This document shows, piece by piece, positions 33,804 to 45,850 of a stretch of DNA of 64,000 bases; position 1 is the stretch's first letter, and every line of letters starts with the position of its first letter. The notes below the pieces were generated by a model. The model was given only the letters and a program-made list of their open reading frames with translations. It searched no databases and was not told where the DNA came from. The position numbers and the translations under genes are program-made. Source of the stretch: Porites lutea. Taxonomy: Eukaryota > Cnidaria > Anthozoa > Scleractinia > Poritidae. The stretch spans positions 33,215,640 to 33,279,639 of the forward strand of contig NC_133208.1 in assembly GCF_958299795.1 (NCBI RefSeq). The letters are read 5' to 3'.

Positions 33804-35164
33804 AACAAAGATGAAACTGTTTCATGTCAGATTATCATTGTAAGATAAAAGAAACATGGTCTATACAAGACCTTAAGCCAGCTTTATTAGCTGTTGCCTT
33901 TTGTATTCGCTTCTGTCAAGAATTTTGAATTCTTAATCTCAATTCCGGCCACCTTTTGACACCTCGTAAATTTTCTGTATAAATAGTTTCGTCATCATCT
34001 GTAACGGTCATTTAAGATCACTTTTGAAAATGTATGTTGACTTGCAAACGAAACGTCAAGTTTACATAAAAATGCGAAAGCTCACAATGTTTATCACCGC
34101 TGTTTGTGTTTTAATTAAACTACCATCGATGGCCCAAGAACAAAAGTCTCCATGATATCAGTTATTTTATTGTTTGATCTGTTATCTATCGCAATAACTT
34201 TATTATCCATAAAATTATTCCTACATAAATATATTTTTCTTCTTCTACGAAAGCTGATTGAACCGTACGTTGTTAAGCTAGGCGCAGCGGAGAGCAAGAC
34301 GAACAGAAAAAATAAACTATCCCTTGTAAATAAAGCACAACAACCCGGCCCCCTCCCCTCCTCCAGTCTCGCGCTTTGCGCCAGTCTGGGTCTCCCGCTT
34401 CGCGCTCAGTTAAACAACGTGCGTTATCAGCAATAACGATTTGCGTGTGTCTCGAAATTAATTTTATTTTTTGTTCAAGTTAACTTACATGAGCACAGCT
34501 GATTTCTCAAATAGTAGTCTTTTCTTTTGGCATGGCGGTGAAACCCCGGAATATAAAGAGACAGAGTTTTGTTTGTTCAGTGGGATCCATTTACTCAGCG
34601 AGCATATTTTTGAGATCGCAGTTGAAAATCACACATTGCATAGTAAATTTCAGTCTGTACTTGTCGTATAGAAAAATATCTACAGAAAACGTGGTCTTAT
34701 GTTCTCACTCAGTTTGCAATTGATTTGGTACATGCTAAGTTCGTTTCGACGCTAAAGTAACTATCTTTAAAATGCAATTTTATATTTTCTAACACCTTAA
34801 AATAGCGCCGGTATGATTATAGCCATATCAAAAATAAGATCCATTGTACTACTCATACTACGTCTTTTCCCAAGCTGTGTGATATTTGGGTTGCCACATA
34901 ATACTCCTGACTACCGAAATAACGGCTGCGTAGAAGATAACATGCGACACTACTACGATCAATACGTAGAGGTTAGATCCTAGCTGTATCCGCTCTCCGC
35001 TCTGACATAAACTCTCGCTTAAGTAAAGAGACTGTTTTCTACCCCACTGTTATAAAAATGGTAACCGCCGCACTTAACTAACGCAGAATCTGTAATGACT
35101 ACTGCCGGCAAAGAAGAAATAATTCCTATAAACAAAGTGAAATAATCTTGACACAACTTCAGTT
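33279..35164. other. HS1BP3 upstream region and MTMR9 3' flank
   Basis: Both genes run leftward, so this holds the HS1BP3 promoter and 5' UTR and the MTMR9 3' UTR. An AAAT microsatellite occupies 33768-33802. On the minus strand AAAATGGCTGC near 33552 resembles a YY1 site and could mark the HS1BP3 transcription start. No further gene is visible. Confidence 0.5.
33768..33802. repeat. (AAAT)n microsatellite
   Basis: About eight uninterrupted AAAT units. Confidence 0.95.
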
Positions 35165-38100
35165 TCAAGTTCGTTGTTTTTCTCTCTGGTCTTGTTCTTC
35201 TTGCCATTTTCGTCTTTCTTCAAATACTTTGGCTTGTAGTTCGGCGTATTCCCTGAGAGAACAAAATAACATAAGATTTTATAAGGATAGTGACGTTTTC
35301 CCCAGGCAAGGAAATCAACACTTGACTTCCAATCTTCTCGGAAAAAAAAGAAAAACTAACTACAGGTAAAGCTTACATAACGGACAAAGATTTGGCTGGT
35401 GTTGAGTTGAGAAAATAACTTAGATTGGCCGCCGGAGGAAACGTATTTTTTTTGGCTTCGCCGCTCATCGTTAAACTAACCGCCAGTTTCACAGGCTAAC
35501 TTTCGAGCGCTTGCCCTTCATCAGAGATTCGCGAGACTCGCTCAGAAGAACGGCTTCAATCTTCCCACTCCCCCACCGACAAAACACTGCAGTTTCTTTG
35601 GAAATTAAACCTTTCTTTCATAACGGACACCTCATACGCACAGTCATCTCCGTAGACAAAATCCGGATTGAGCAGGGCCACCCGACGACTGTTTTCTGTA
35701 AAATTTGTGTCCGGAGGAGCAGATATTGCCTAAACTTTTCTATTGACCGTTCCATACCATTCCAGAAAAATTCTCACATTCGTAAAACGATAAATTGTGA
35801 CTAAACTCTTCGAGAAAATAATACTGAAGCCCTTGTACAGGGACACCCAATGGATCTGTTACTCAAAATATCTGTTCTTCTGGCAATTTTTTGCTGGTTG
35901 GGAGATGTGGAAGTAATGAAATGTCCTTGGAAGGAAACTGTTCCTGGGAAAAAGAATATTCGGGGTATCTGAGGGTATTTGACGTCTAGAATAGCTGCTA
36001 TGTGTTATTTGACAGAAACCTCCCCCCCCCCCCCCCCACACACCCATTGTCCAACCGCAATGCTCCCCTCCCCCACTGAAGGTCTGAATATTGCCCTATG
36101 ACCACACCCAAACTGGCCATTAATGTCTGGACAAACGTCTGCTGAGAATCTTTCCCGTAAGTCAGGTTGCAGGTTGTAGGTACATCTTGCTGGCTGGAAA
36201 CTCTTCCACAAGTCTTACTGAGAGTGAGGAACAGATAATTTTTCCCAGCCATCTCCCAAAATGCTTAAAATGGCTTCGAAAGCTTTATTAATGCTTTGTT
36301 GTTGTTTTTAGGTCTTTTTCTCAAAATTTCCCGTTGGGTGCCCCTGCTTGTAATTTCGAAAAGACTTAAATTCCCTTACAATGACCGAACAGAAACCAAG
36401 TTTTTTTGCCTCCCTTAGAATGCATTTCTAGAGATTCAAAACTATTCTGGATAGCCTAAAAAGTGTTTTCAACGTATTTAGGAGGTAATTTTGGTAGGGT
36501 GCCCCTGATTGCGCCCCAGTACAAACCGTGTTTTTCACATTCCCTTAAGGGGCCCCGGTAAAAGATCTTCTAAACGTGCCTCCCCTCGCGTATGCTGCTA
36601 ATGACCACTTATGTGAATTCCCGCTATAAAGATCGGAGCCCGGGATCAACTCCAGTTAGGGAAACCTACAAGAGCTTCAACTGTACTTATTTGAAACTGC
36701 TTTCCTTGCACCCTATAGGACTGAGATGTCTTCCTTTACCTTCTAAGAGATATAGCTTTACTTTTTAAATCCGTATTTATTTCCTGTATTCTGCGCACTT
36801 CTTCCCATAAAATATCCTCATTCTTGTTAGATTCTTTCCATTTAAGAAACAAGCTTGGCCACAATACCTACAAGGACAAGGTAACAACATCAGAATGTTA
36901 TGTACAGCCATTTAACGCATCCATGAAATAATAAAAACCGTCCGTTTCCTTATTTTAGAAATGTCACAAAATGTGCGTCATCCTTTTTAAAATTCGACGA
37001 CGAAAGTTTGGGGTAGCGGTTGTTAAAGATCAAATTCTTCACACCACCACAAATGAAGTCACAAAAATTTCAAATAGCGACCTGTGGGAAATTCGTAAAT
37101 AGGCGCCGGTAATTTCCAAACTTTTTCCTCAAAAATCATCTTCAGCCACATGGCAAGTAGAAGCGAGGTTCTTTATGAACTTACAAGACTTTGCGATGCC
37201 ACAGAAGGCCAGAGAACAGAGCTGTTTGGTTCATACATTGGATTTAACAGCGGTTTAAGGATATCTGCTTGATTTAGATATGACCTGAAAAGTGAGATTT
37301 GTAAAAACTTCATTAATAGAAAAGAAAACATTAGCTACATTCAGTAGTATTTAAAAATAAAATTGCACAAGCCTCACCACAGAGACACTGTCATTGTTTT
37401 AAGTTTAGCTGCTACACGCTCGCATTCGTTATTACAAAGAAAGGTGCCTGAAAAGGAGAAAAATAGAAATGACCAACTGTGCAATGTTTAAGCATTGATT
37501 ACACGGCACAACTTCTTCGCAAGCTATGTTCTTACGATAATCCTATACGACACGGGTTGTATCGTGCAAATCTTACTTGCAACAGACTTGCGACTATCGC
37601 AACTTTGATTTACTGGGTACGATTTGGGTTGTAGGTCTATCATAAACACATCGCACGCGAAAAAATTGTACCGTGTAAATCGGCCTTTAGAATGTACATT
37701 CCAGGCCCCAGTTTTTAAAAGGTGGATGGCGCTATCCGCCGGATAAATCACTATCCAATGGATAAGTATTAGGGAAACCAATTGCATGCGCTATCCAATT
37801 GATAGTGATTTATCCGGTGTATAGCGATATCCAAGTTTTGAACAACCGGCACTGGGAATACTGCGGAGCCCTCCCTGGACGGGACGGCTGGCACTTAAAA
37901 AAACTTTCAGTATAACGTTTTAGTGTACGAAGAAAATGCCGGATTTCATGTAGACTTTCTAAGAAAAGAATCCTCAGTTCCATGTTAGGGGTGCAAGGCC
38001 ACAGACGAAAACAGCTGTTTCTAAACACAAAAATTCTACGAATACTACATAAGCAGGAAAGTCCACAGATATCTTACCGAATTGGGAAGAGTACGCATGC

Positions 38101-41100
38101 TCGAACAAAGTTATGAGAAAACGATCATTAAACTCAAATGAGCATGGGAACTGTTGGTATATCTGTTGACAAAAATGAAAAACATTAAATGACGAAGCCA
38201 CTGCCCAGTGTGCCTTGAGGGATATGTATTTGATATTGACGCGACTGTAACCTTTTACCAGTACTGAGCTTGCTACATGTATACACGTATGGAATACACA
38301 AATCACTGGCTTTATCAACTTAACTGAAGAAAAAAATTGCCATCACAGAGATTATCACAAATTGACGTTTTGGGCACCAAGCCTTCATCAAAGTCCTTTG
38401 TCTTCGCTGAGACGGAAGAAAAGCACTCATAACGTCAGGTTTTAATTTTCTTTACGGCTGCAAATATGCCGAATTTTCAAAACCTTCACTTTCAAAAAGA
38501 GGCTAAGTGCAACACGTATTACTTAAGGGAGTTTTATTTGCGTAATAACTAAAGATTATTTTTGTAGAAAGACTTCGCTCTTACTGGATCGTTTCCAAAA
38601 AGAGGCCTTTAGTGGCGACTCAGAAAAGGCGGTCAAAACTTCGTGTACCAAACTCAGATGACGGAAACAGGGTTCTCAATAGAAGGCGGCACCCGGCGAT
38701 TGATCGCCGCTTACTTTGGGATTTATAGCCGCTTACTTTGTGTTTAGGTCGCTTTTCTTTGCTTTGTTTTGACACCTCTGGCTTTGCTGAAGAGCCTCCT
38801 ACTTTATCAGTGATCACCTCCTACTTAAAAATCTATTGAGAACCCCTGGGAAATCAAAAGACGCCTTTGTTTCCTGTTCAGGGAAAAATCTGCTTGGTAT
38901 TGTTTCATGGTTTTTGTTCTCAACACTAACCTGCCACACACAGTCTAGGAACAGAAGGAACACTGCACCCTGGCCTTTGTAGCGAACTGGAGATACACCT
39001 ACTTTAATACAGCGCTCAGTAAACGGATGGCCACCACGTAACCATTCTCTATCAATTAGACCCTCAAATCTGTCAATAATGAATGAATAATATTAGAGTT
39101 TCCCTGAGAAACGAAGTGCTTGGAGCCCACAACTAGGCAGCAAGTAGCATGCGCTGTAGTAGGATGAAGTGCTTTCCAAAAGTCAGAACTGGCCGGCCAG
39201 ACAATTACCGGACCAATCATTTTGACAATGAAATAAGCTTTTTCCAAGAGTTTTTGCTGAAAAACCATCTCCTTGGGGCATACTAATTTAGGAGTTGACT
39301 GATCTGGCTGCAGAGTTTTGATTAAAAGTGAAACCTGACTTGTCCCCATTTGGATCGCACGCGGAAGACGGAACGCGAGAACAGTGACTGAAGGGAGTGC
39401 AAGAGGTGATGGGAAGAAGGAAAACAAAAGGGAGAGACCTCCCTCATTTTTCTTTGACTGAGAGTTGACTGGGCTCGAGTCAGGCTTAGCAATAAACAGT
39501 GCACTTTACGAGAGAAGAATTTAGACAGGTATCTACTGTACACCAAACAAAAATGCACAATATAGTTAAAATCTGAGAGATAATTCTTACCCTTTAATTG
39601 TCCTGCAAACAGGATCTAACAAAATCTGCACTAAAGATGTGACTTGTAAAGTGGCATCTGTACCAGCATCACCATGAACTAAGACAGTTGTTCCTAACAC
39701 AGATAATATAAATTTACAACCTTCCAAAGATAATAACCATTAAAAGACCTCATGTACAATAATATTAATTTTACTCATTAAGTGAGGGCGACTATTCCAT
39801 ATTAGTAAAATCCAACTGGTGGTCTATTATCAATGCTGCGTTCTGAATGGTTGAGCTACTACTAGGCTATATGTTATAGCCTACTAGGCGGCTTTTGGCG
39901 GCAAAAACGGATTAAAGTCTAGCTTTAACTAGCTAAAAGTTTTTTATTCTCGATATTTTTGACCAACTAGTTGGATTTTACTAAAACATTAATTTTATTC
40001 CTCTCGCCCTCATGGCCTCTGAGTCGATAGCCCATTCGGCCTTCAGCCACATCGGCCATTGACTCAGAGCCCATTCCGGCTCGAGGAATAATTGTTAAAT
40101 AAAGCATTAGTGCAAAATATCTGCTAGGTGTTAATGCAAGAAACAAATACAATAACTTCCCACATTGGCAATCTTGGTGCTAACATAAAAATCTTTTTTC
40201 TGTTTATTATAGTTGAAAATTTTCTTTTTTGTCATTTGCTAACTGAAGAAAGAAAATCAAACATAAGTTTTTTTATGACCTAATGAAGTACAGCTGTGCA
40301 GTCCCCTTCACAAATATTATACTATACACTGTAAAATACTTTCTCTTGGTTGTAAAATTATCATACTGTAAAATGCACTGTTACCATTTTTGTCCAAACA
40401 TTTAGCAACATGACAAGCTGTGGATAAAATGCTTTGAACATAATCAAGCCATGAACTTGACTCCAGTTTAGACAGCCATGAGGTCATGCTTAGCTTGGGA
40501 TCTAGACTTGCTGTATAGACAAAAAGAATAAAATTGATGTAAATAAGAGCAATGTCACTAACTTTAGGAAGTTATCAAATATCCACAGTCACAAAACATA
40601 TGACCGTTAAAAATTGGGGGCTTGCACGCATACTTATTTCTTCAAGGGGAATGTAAAGGCAACGGGCAAAAGAAAGTAGTGTCCGATAGCCTGGGGCTTG
40701 TAGATTTTGCTATTGGGCTAGTGAATTCTGTTTGCCCAATGGGCAAGCGATGTTTTTTGAGGAACTGGAATAGCAGAAGAACTGTGAAATCATTTTTGCT
40801 CGTCAAAAAGGTTTTGGGGCTAGTTAAAATGACGTCTGGGCTAGTAAATTCTACCTTCAGCTTGCCCGAATGGCAAGCTGCAAAAACGATTTTCTTTGCA
40901 CCCTGAAAGGATTTTTTGTTTATAATTTGGTTACTATTGATTTTTATCTTCACACAGCATGCAGGATAATATTTTTTTTTGTAAGCAATAAATTCATGCA
41001 ACGGCATAAGCCTTTGCAAAATCGTTGTAAAAAAGATATACTGTATGTTATACATGTACCTTCTGCTAGTTTTGCAATACTATCATTAAGTGCTGTATAT

Positions 41101-44100
41101 CGTTCAATATTTTGATATTCTCTTTTCCACTGAGGATAATGTGATTCTGGTTCAACACCTCCACCTACATAGATTGAAAGTAAATAAGACTAGTTCAAAT
41201 TGATGTCATACAAAAACACCACACAAATACTGATTATCTACACATGGAACCATATTTAATGGAGTTAGTGTTAACTTTACATGGAATAAAATAACATTAA
41301 TTAATATGCAGTATATATTGACTTTATATGGGTTAACATGAATTTCATATAAACTGACATTTCACAACATTTTAGCATCCACATTTCAAACTTGTTTTTA
41401 TAACAATGAAAACTGAATGAAAGCCAGCGATGGATTTATTAAAGGCTTGCACAAAGAAAGAATAAGGTGGAAATCATTGTTATCTTTGTTCTCACCTATG
41501 TTAAGCAACATGATATGAGACCTTTAAATCACTTCAATTGGATAAGGTTGAAATATGAAAGTGAGTCAAACATGTGACAGCAGGATGAGCACTTACAAAA
41601 ATGTACCTGTAGGTTTGCATGCAGCTGCAAAATATAATTTTCAATTCTTTGCAAGTTTGACAAATTTTTGCATTCATTGCGGTTTTCACTACTCTCTCTC
41701 TTGTTTACAAAATTTGCAAGAATTGCATAAGGATGAGGTGAGCAAGCTGATCACGGAATGCATGACTTTTTTTCATTTACCTTTTGTTCTACTGTTCATA
41801 GCAGCTGTTTGTGATCTTGTATCAATAATTATCCCTTTAGAATCACTTCCAAGAGTGGCATTAACTAATTTTTCATCTTCACGACTTCTTTTAGATGCCA
41901 TGGTTGTTAATGGCTGGGCACATCGCATCATAGCAACCTGCAACATTTTAACAGACCTTTTACAAAAAAAAACATTCAAGTTTTCACCTATAAAATACCA
42001 GTATTACTTGGAAAGAAATAGGATATGATGGTATATCAGTAATACATTCAATAGAAATATTTCTTGTTCAGCAGACAGTCCAACATACTTCAACACAAGC
42101 AGCAAAGGAATACAGCTACATGCAAGTGTCCTTAATAAGAGACTATCAAGAATGATTTTAATCTGTAACTATTATTCTAAAAATCACTCTCAATAGTTTT
42201 TGATTGTAAAGGATGATATTGCATTAATTACAATTATTATTAAAATATTAATTCTTACCCCATTTTTCTTGTGATAGTAGCTTAAAATAGGAAACCTGCC
42301 AAATTGTCTGAACTGTGCTGATGCTTTTAATGTATCATCAGAAATTTTAACTGGTACTATAACACTAGCTGGATAGCTGGAACATAGCTAAACACAAAAA
42401 AGAAAAAAACTTCACTCTTAGAAATATAATGGTGGAGAGGGTGAGGCTATAGTTTTTACCCTTTTCTTTGCAGCAATAATTGCTATTATTAGTAAGTGGA
42501 CAGGTAACCTAACATTAAAAAAATATTTCCTTCAGCTAATATTACATTCATTATAAAATAAAATAGAAGCAAACTATAGCTAGCTGTTAACTAACTAAGT
42601 TAGTAACAAAATTAAGACCAGGCATTATTTGGCTTGAAAGACATTCAAGGATAATGCAAGTTGTAGTTATAATACAAAAAGCTTTTCCTAGCAGAACCAG
42701 TATGAGTTTTTGAAAATTTCAACCATGCCTTCCTTATTGTATACGATCTACAAATGTAATGTAAGAAATCACATGGTCATGGGACACAAAGCTGAACCTC
42801 AGTCACATATTCTGGAGTCACAATTGTAGCTGAACAATAATCAATAGAACAATGATAATGATGATTACATGATGATGATGATGATTAATAGAATCAATAG
42901 AACAATGACGATTAGGATGATGATGGTGATGACGATGATGGTGATGAAAATGATAATGTTGATATGAAAACACTCAGTCTGTTGCAATAATATTATTAGA
43001 AATGTACCTCATAATTACTATTGGCATGGCTTATTCTCCATTGTTGAGTTAAAGAGCACAAATGAGAGAATTCCATTTCTAAACTAAACAAGTCCCACCC
43101 ATCTTCTTCAAGAGGTTTCAGATGACGATAGAAGAAAGGATACCTCAAGTTTGTGTTTCCTAAGTAAAAAAAAAAAGAAATCACTTTGATAAAAGAAACA
43201 TACAAACAAAAACTACATTAAACATGCTGACTAAGGATAATGTGAAAAAAAGAACTAGAATGTAATATTTAGCAATAACATTATTGAATAAGGCTGACTA
43301 TCATCTGAAGAATGAAGGACATGAGGCCGACTAGGCCTCGGCGGATAACATCCTCCAAAATCTCCATAATTTTTCAGATGACACGAAAACCGAATTCAAT
43401 AATTGTTTCATTATTCATTCAAAATAATTCCTAGTTTAAAAGCAAGCTAAAACATACTTCTCAGTCAACTGTTCAATAATCTGGTAATTTTCCTGCACAA
43501 TTGACATCATTTTTCACATATTGTAGAAATTTTCAAGTGCAAATTTAGTAGACAGAACGTGGTTATGATAAATTATATATATGATTTTAGCCAATCAGAA
43601 ATGGAGAAATATTTTGAATGGATAAAAATGTAAGTTATTATTATAATAATAATAATGGCTTTTTTTCTTACCAATGGTTGACAGAACTTCAACCGATGAT
43701 GCTACATTCAGTGCTTCTTCAATGCTGTTGAACTTTAGTTTCACCAAGTCAAAGTTCTTACAAAAAAGTGTGAGTATCCCTTCCTGACCTCTTGCTTTCT
43801 TCTCAACATGTTCCACTGCTGAGTGCAAGAGCTGTGAATAACATACTTTAGTAAGACAACTTTTCTTTTAAATGGCATGATAATAAGTATTATTATACAC
43901 TGGACGGTCGTTACTGCATTTCCTGCATTCTGATTCACCCAACGGAGCAGGATTATCAGCTCATAACCATGCTGTGACCATATATGGTAAATGAAAGCAT
44001 CCTTGCGCCAGCAAAAGACTTTTTCAGTTTGTATGTTTTTTCTCGCGGTGGATACAAACACTGAAGGAAGTCATTTGTGGCATAGATATAAGATATTTTT

Positions 44101-45659
44101 AAAACCTGCTATAGAATGCAACCCTTGGAAAACATAGACAGCCACAAAATTAAAAAGCATGGCATGAAATTATCTCAACTAACAAGAACGTGTACATTTC
44201 TTCACGATCACAAAGCCACTCGCCGAAATCAGCAAAATACATAATTATGCAACTTGTTTGGCTGAAAAGATCTGACTCTAGCTAACAGATGCAACCAAAG
44301 GCCACTAAGCTATCCACCACACCTATAAAGTTACCCGTAGCATCTGTTCTCATTCAGCAAAACCGGCGTGGTGACTTCAAACAAATGTCACGCTTTTCAC
44401 AAGTGTTGTACATGGCAATCGACGGAATCTTTTTCTTCTGCAGTTTAACTTTTGTAATGCATCATCATTTAAATTCACAACAACTTTGGCGGTAAAATTC
44501 TAAACAGCAGTATTTTATCAGCAGTAGTTTTAGTTGTCGGGCACAGTAAACTGGCAAGAATCCTGATCTATGAATTTAGTTTTTTTAGTCTTTCAGCTAG
44601 AACAGCACATGAACACAAATGTGTGACACGTGAAAAACGGAAGGCCTTTGTGCTTTTCGGTTCCTCTTTACAAATTAATAAAAGTAACAGTGTAATAGTG
44701 CTGCCTGTTAGTGTTTTTAATAAAACAATTATTCCACTCGCACTTGGACATGTTGGATATGAGATGATTATAGCCAATTCATTTCCAATGCGTGCTCATG
44801 GAATAATAATTATTCAACAATTATTGTTAACTAATCATGTTTACTAAGGCAGTATTCGCACTTGATGCCCGAGTATGATACTCACTGGGCTCTAATGTAA
44901 ATACACAATTTTTTAAAATATCCATCCCAGAATTTGGGCACAGTGCTGGTGCCCTTGGAAGTACAAGGTCAGGACCAATGTACTCAGGCACAAAAGTGGG
45001 CAACAGGTCCCTGTGTGCACACTGTTTTTGTTAGTTCTACTTCTGGGGCAGTTTACTTCTTAGTAGAAAACTGGGACCTGTTTAGGTCATGTTTAGTTGT
45101 CCTGATGAACCAATTTTATTTCAAATAATATATTAAAATTCATATCTGACTCTAAGGTTTGAGGGAATAAAGAAAAGAAATAGCTTTAATTTTCAATTAT
45201 TTAAAATTATTTTTTAAAGATTCATTTCTTTTGTTTTATTACCCCTAGTATCAAAGCCAAACGAAAACTTTAACATATTGAAACTGGTCTATTGAAGGGT
45301 TGACAGACTAGTCAACCCCACTACCCTGAAAGCCACCAGGGCATAGTACATTGTTTTGTTTACACAACTAACGAATTAATATTTACACGTCATCCATTTC
45401 CAATGAGTAGGCAGACCGAACGGGCGTATAAGGGCTGTCTGTAATTACGTTGTCAACATTAAGATATAAAAAAGAAATTACACAAAACAATGAATATAAT
45501 TACACTACTTACAATGAGCTCATCCTTGTGGTCCGTTCTGGAAGAAAAGATCAAGTGATGACCGGTGACACACAGCGTTCCTTCCAGGTACGCCTGCCCT
45601 CTGCTCCGTAGAGAAACCTTGTCGATTTTTGGTGATTTGATATACTCCACAAACTCCAT
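35165..45659 (-). CDS. MTMR9: Myotubularin-related protein 9 (pseudophosphatase), 562 aa
   Basis: Fourteen exons on the minus strand: 45659-45513, 43831-43672, 43159-43008, 42387-42259, 41937-41781, 41164-41060, 40510-40385, 39693-39591, 39069-38931, 38162-38078, 37447-37378, 37284-37185, 36867-36740, 35252-35165. All phases close at 562 aa (human 549). MTMR9 is a catalytically dead myotubularin that pairs with MTMR6/7/8 and stimulates their PI3P and PI(3,5)P2 phosphatase activity. A PH-GRAM domain opens the protein (MEFVEYIKSP, EGTLCVTGHHLIFSSR). The phosphatase-like domain includes GRFPILSYYHKKNG, REDEKLVNATL and IIIDTRS. The loop that would carry Cys-X5-Arg reads HGDAGTDA (residues 332-339), so both catalytic residues are absent, as in human (HGTEGTDS). 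FPCSFEFNDRFLITLFEHAY and NPMYEPNSSVLWPSVASQSL are near-identical to human motifs. The C-terminus is a charged, likely coiled-coil helix used for heterodimerisation. The start is shared by UQCC2's promoter. Confidence 0.96.
35501..35524 (-). other. Hammerhead-ribozyme-like core motif (retroelement relic)
   Basis: On the minus strand CTGATGA is followed by a stem-capable AGGGCAAGCGCTC and then GAAA, the order of a hammerhead core. GGGC can pair with GCTC. No good GUC-type cleavage site and closing stem III were found, so activity is doubtful. Such motifs are known from termini of Penelope-like elements. A weaker relative lies at 38361-38392. Located in MTMR9 intron 13. Confidence 0.35.
35838..36346. 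mobile_element. hAT-type MITE with 6-bp duplication CTTGTA
   Basis: It begins CAGGGACACCCAATG, ends CGTTGGGTGCCCCTG and is flanked exactly by CTTGTA at 35832-35837 and 36347-36352. The ends match the element at 56686-57092. A solitary right end of the same kind (AGGGTGCCCCTG) lies near 36499-36510. It lies in MTMR9 intron 13. Confidence 0.85.
37704..37853. mobile_element. Foldback MITE rich in TATCC motifs
   Basis: Inverted halves carry GGATGGCGCTATCCGCCGG and CCGGTGTATAGCGATATCC, with GGATAAATCACTATCC opposite GGATAGTGATTTATCC-like sequence. The outer arms CCCAGTTTTTAAAAGG and TTTTGAACAACCGG also pair loosely. It lies in MTMR9 intron 10. Confidence 0.65.
38668..38848. mobile_element. hAT-type MITE with 5-bp duplication GGAAA
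   Basis: The ends CAGGGTTCTCAATAG and CTATTGAGAACCCCTG are inverted. GGAAA flanks exactly at 38663-38667 and 38849-38853. The interior repeats GCCGCTTACTTTG. It lies in MTMR9 intron 9. Confidence 0.85.
39160..39345. mobile_element. Fragment of the 25597-25830 MITE family
   Basis: AGTCAGAACTGGCCGGCCAG and the shared interior TTTTTGCTGAAAAACCATCT, then GATTAAAAGTGAAA, match the complete element at 25597-25830. The right terminal repeat is missing. It lies in MTMR9 intron 8. Confidence 0.75.
40660..40905 (+). mobile_element. hAT-type MITE with 5-bp duplication AAAGG
   Basis: The start CAACGGGCAAAAGAAAGT and end TTTCTTTGCACCCTG are imperfect inverted repeats, flanked exactly by AAAGG at 40655-40659 and 40906-40910. 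The interior has three GGGCTAGT-type repeats and the near-palindrome GCTTGCCCGAATGGCAAGC. Sister copies lie at 22127-22375 and, truncated, at 10829-10965. It lies in MTMR9 intron 6. Confidence 0.8.
42850..42960. repeat. Degenerate GAT/ATG microsatellite with short duplications
   Basis: ATGATGATGATGATTA-type runs and a repeated AATAGAACAATGA segment fill this part of MTMR9 intron 3. Confidence 0.75.
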
Positions 45660-45850
45660 AACTATGACAAAGTTTGCACCAATAGAAACCAAAGAGGACT
45701 GCAGAAAAAGCCAAGATCTACATTTTTCTCATTTTCCTTGTTCTCCAACTCACTTGCAAACAGGTACCTTGCAAACACTGCTGAGTAACCTGGCTTACCA
45801 GCCAGCCGAAGTATCAGCGGTCAGCGGATTCGTTCATATAAAAATCCAAT
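45660..45850. promoter_or_regulatory. Bidirectional promoter of MTMR9 and UQCC2
   Basis: The start codons of the divergent genes are 191 bp apart. There is no TATA box at a useful distance. The UQCC2 start lies in CCAATATGGCGACT, which includes a CCAAT box and a YY1-like ATGGCG, echoing the TSEN2 start. Shared promoter function is inferred from geometry. Confidence 0.6.

Noticed and set aside
41555-42028. 157-codon plus-strand open reading
   Set aside because: It is antisense to MTMR9 exon 5 and has no independent support.
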